Of a stretch of 64,000 bases of DNA, positions 62,557 to 64,000 are shown in pieces; positions within the stretch are counted from its first letter, which is position 1, and every line of letters begins with the position of its first letter. The DNA is from Staphylococcus pragensis (lineage in GTDB: Bacteria > Bacillota > Bacilli > Staphylococcales > Staphylococcaceae). Location of the stretch: NCBI RefSeq assembly GCF_004785665.1, contig NZ_SRPJ01000001.1:496001-560000 (forward strand), in the 5' to 3' direction. The translations under genes were made by a program, and so were the position numbers. The notes under the pieces were generated by a model. That model did not search any database. It had not been told where the DNA came from and saw nothing but the letters and a program-made list of their open reading frames with translations.

Positions 62557-64000
62557 TAGGAAAGTTAATTAGTGATCGCTATAAAGTTTTAGATAAACTC
62601 GGTGGCGGTGGAATGAGTATTGTTTACCTAGCCGAAGATACGATTTTGAATCGAAAAGTAGCTATTAAAGCAATTTCTATTCCACAGAATGAAAAAGATG
62701 AAACGATGCATCGTTTTGAAAGAGAAGTAAATAATGCCACTCAACTTAGTCATAATAATATCGTTGAAGTCTATGATGTAGATGAAGAAGAGGAATGTTT
62801 TTATCTCATTATGGAATATATTGATGGCCCTACGCTTTCAGAATATATACATAGTCATGGACCACTAAGTATTGATACGGCAATCAATTTTGTTGAACAA
62901 ATTTTAAAAGGTGTTCAACAAGCACATGAAAAGCGCATTGTACATAGGGATATTAAACCTCAAAATATTTTAATTGATAAAAATAAAACATTAAAAATAT
63001 TTGATTTCGGTATTGCGAAAGCACTTAGTGAAACTTCTATGACACAAACTAATCACGTACTAGGTACAGTACAATATTTGTCACCTGAGCAAGCTAAAGG
63101 TGAAACGACTAATGAAACTACAGATATTTATTCAATTGGTATAGTACTTTATGAAATGTTGATTGGCCACCCACCATTTAGTGGAGAAACTGCTGTAAGT
63201 ATTGCTATAAAGCATATACAAGAATCTGTTCCCAATGTGACTGACCAAAGGGAAGATGTGCCTCAATCATTAAGCAATGTGGTATTAAAGGCTACTGCTA
63301 AAAATCCTGAGCATCGTTATCATAGTATTAAAGAAATGCGAGAAGATTTAAGTAGTGTATTAGTCTCGAGCCGTATTAATGAAAAAAGACATATGCTTGA
63401 AAATGATGAGAAAAAAACAGTCCCTATTAATAAAAATGAAATTAAAGATAAATTAAAAGAAGAAGATGCTAAGAAAAATATTGCACAAACCATGCAAATT
63501 CCAATCGTAAATGAGCATCAATTTCAAACGAGTGAGAATCATATATATGAACCTCCTCGTAAGAGACGTTCTAAAAAGAAGAAATTTGCTATTGCTTTAA
63601 TTTTACTTTTTCTTTTAGTAAGCTTATTCGGTTTTATAGCTATTGGTATGTTTGGAGATAAATATTCTGAAATGCCAGATTTAACAGGTAAAACCGAAAA
63701 GGAAGCGGAAAAATTACTTCGTAAGTCACATTTAGAAATTGGTAAAATTTCACGCGAATATAGCGATACTTATCCTGAAAATAAAATCGTGAAATCTACA
63801 CCCAAAGCTGGGGAAAGAATTAATCAACATGATAAGGTAGATATCATTCTTTCAAAAGGTCCTGAGCGTGCAAAAATGCCGAATGTCATCGGTATGAAAA
63901 AAGATGAAGCAGTCAATAAACTAAAAGAATTAAAACTAAATAATATTTCTATTGAGCAGGAATATAGTAACCAAATGCCGAAAGGTAGTATTCTTCGACA
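62553..64000 (+). CDS. pknB: Serine/threonine protein kinase PknB/PrkC (runs off the end)
   Basis: The first 482 codons are present and the gene continues past the window. The kinase domain (1-265) has the Gly loop LGGGGMSIVYLAED, VAIKAI (Lys near 39), IVHRDIKPQNILID (catalytic Asp near 133), DFGIAKA (near 151) and SPEQAKGE. A basic juxtamembrane KKRSKKKK-type patch leads to one transmembrane helix near 350-368. PASTA domains begin at SEMPDLTGKTEKEAEKLL (near 372) and AKMPNVIGMKKDEAVNKL (near 440). It senses lipid II and wall fragments and controls wall metabolism and division. Confidence 0.95.
   Translation, partial: MIGKLISDRYKVLDKLGGGGMSIVYLAEDTILNRKVAIKAISIPQNEKDETMHRFEREVNNATQLSHNNIVEVYDVDEEEECFYLIMEYIDGPTLSEYIHSHGPLSIDTAINFVEQILKGVQQAHEKRIVHRDIKPQNILIDKNKTLKIFDFGIAKALSETSMTQTNHVLGTVQYLSPEQAKGETTNETTDIYSIGIVLYEMLIGHPPFSGETAVSIAIKHIQESVPNVTDQREDVPQSLSNVVLKATAKNPEHRYHSIKEMREDLSSVLVSSRINEKRHMLENDEKKTVPINKNEIKDKLKEEDAKKNIAQTMQIPIVNEHQFQTSENHIYEPPRKRRSKKKKFAIALILLFLLVSLFGFIAIGMFGDKYSEMPDLTGKTEKEAEKLLRKSHLEIGKISREYSDTYPENKIVKSTPKAGERINQHDKVDIILSKGPERAKMPNVIGMKKDEAVNKLKELKLNNISIEQEYSNQMPKGSILR

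Overview
This window is a chromosomal core segment of a coagulase-negative Staphylococcus. The evidence is the low G+C content, Firmicutes gene order (mutS2-trxA-uvrC-sdhCAB-murI; the mraZ-to-ftsZ dcw cluster; pyrR-pyrP-pyrBC-carAB-pyrFE; gmk-rpoZ-coaBC-priA-def-fmt-rsmB-rlmN-stp-pknB), a bacillithiol gene (bshC), staphylococcal beta-type phenol-soluble modulins (PSMs) and a STAR-like repeat. I cannot fix the species from sequence alone; the PSM-beta set suggests the epidermidis/capitis/warneri side of the genus rather than S. aureus.

Layout. 1-10.7 kb: DNA repair (mutS2, uvrC), thioredoxin, succinate dehydrogenase, glutamate racemase, ITP pyrophosphatase and a YfcE-like phosphodiesterase. 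10.9-12.7 kb: tRNA-Arg(UCU), then seven tandem PSM-beta genes of 44 codons each, behind a putative AgrA direct-repeat site and a cre-like site. 12.8-15.9 kb: HAD hydrolase, YlbP-like acetyltransferase, bshC. 16-26.7 kb: the division and cell-wall cluster mraZ-rsmH-ftsL-pbp1-mraY-murD-divIB-ftsA-ftsZ. 27-31.1 kb: pgeF-ylmE-sepF-ylmG-ylmH-divIVA, where ylmH appears to start at an ATC codon. 31.1-38.3 kb: T-box-controlled ileS, an SDR protein, a secreted CHAP protein, lspA and rluD. 38.4-38.9 kb: a gene-free block of palindromes and degenerate repeats around a STAR-like element. 38.9-49.1 kb: the pyrimidine operon with two PyrR attenuators. 49.1-52.1 kb: a small conserved ORF, an unannotated 27-residue membrane peptide on the minus strand with its own ribosome site and terminator, a VOC protein and rqcH. 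52.2-64 kb: gmk, rpoZ, coaBC, a frameshifted priA, a small accessory pair (hendecad coiled-coil membrane protein and TM2 protein), a catalytically degenerate deformylase, fmt, rsmB, rlmN, stp and the start of pknB.

How they work together. Most genes are housekeeping: lipid II synthesis and septum assembly, UMP synthesis, translation start and ribosome maturation, and Ser/Thr signalling that controls the wall. The accessory interest is in the PSM-beta expansion, the small membrane peptide gene, the composite repeat block, the coiled-coil/TM2 insertion and the upstream region of sdhCAB. Several regulatory elements are directly visible: a T-box, two PyrR attenuators, a 10-bp-periodic MraZ-type operator, AgrA-type repeats and three cre-like sites.
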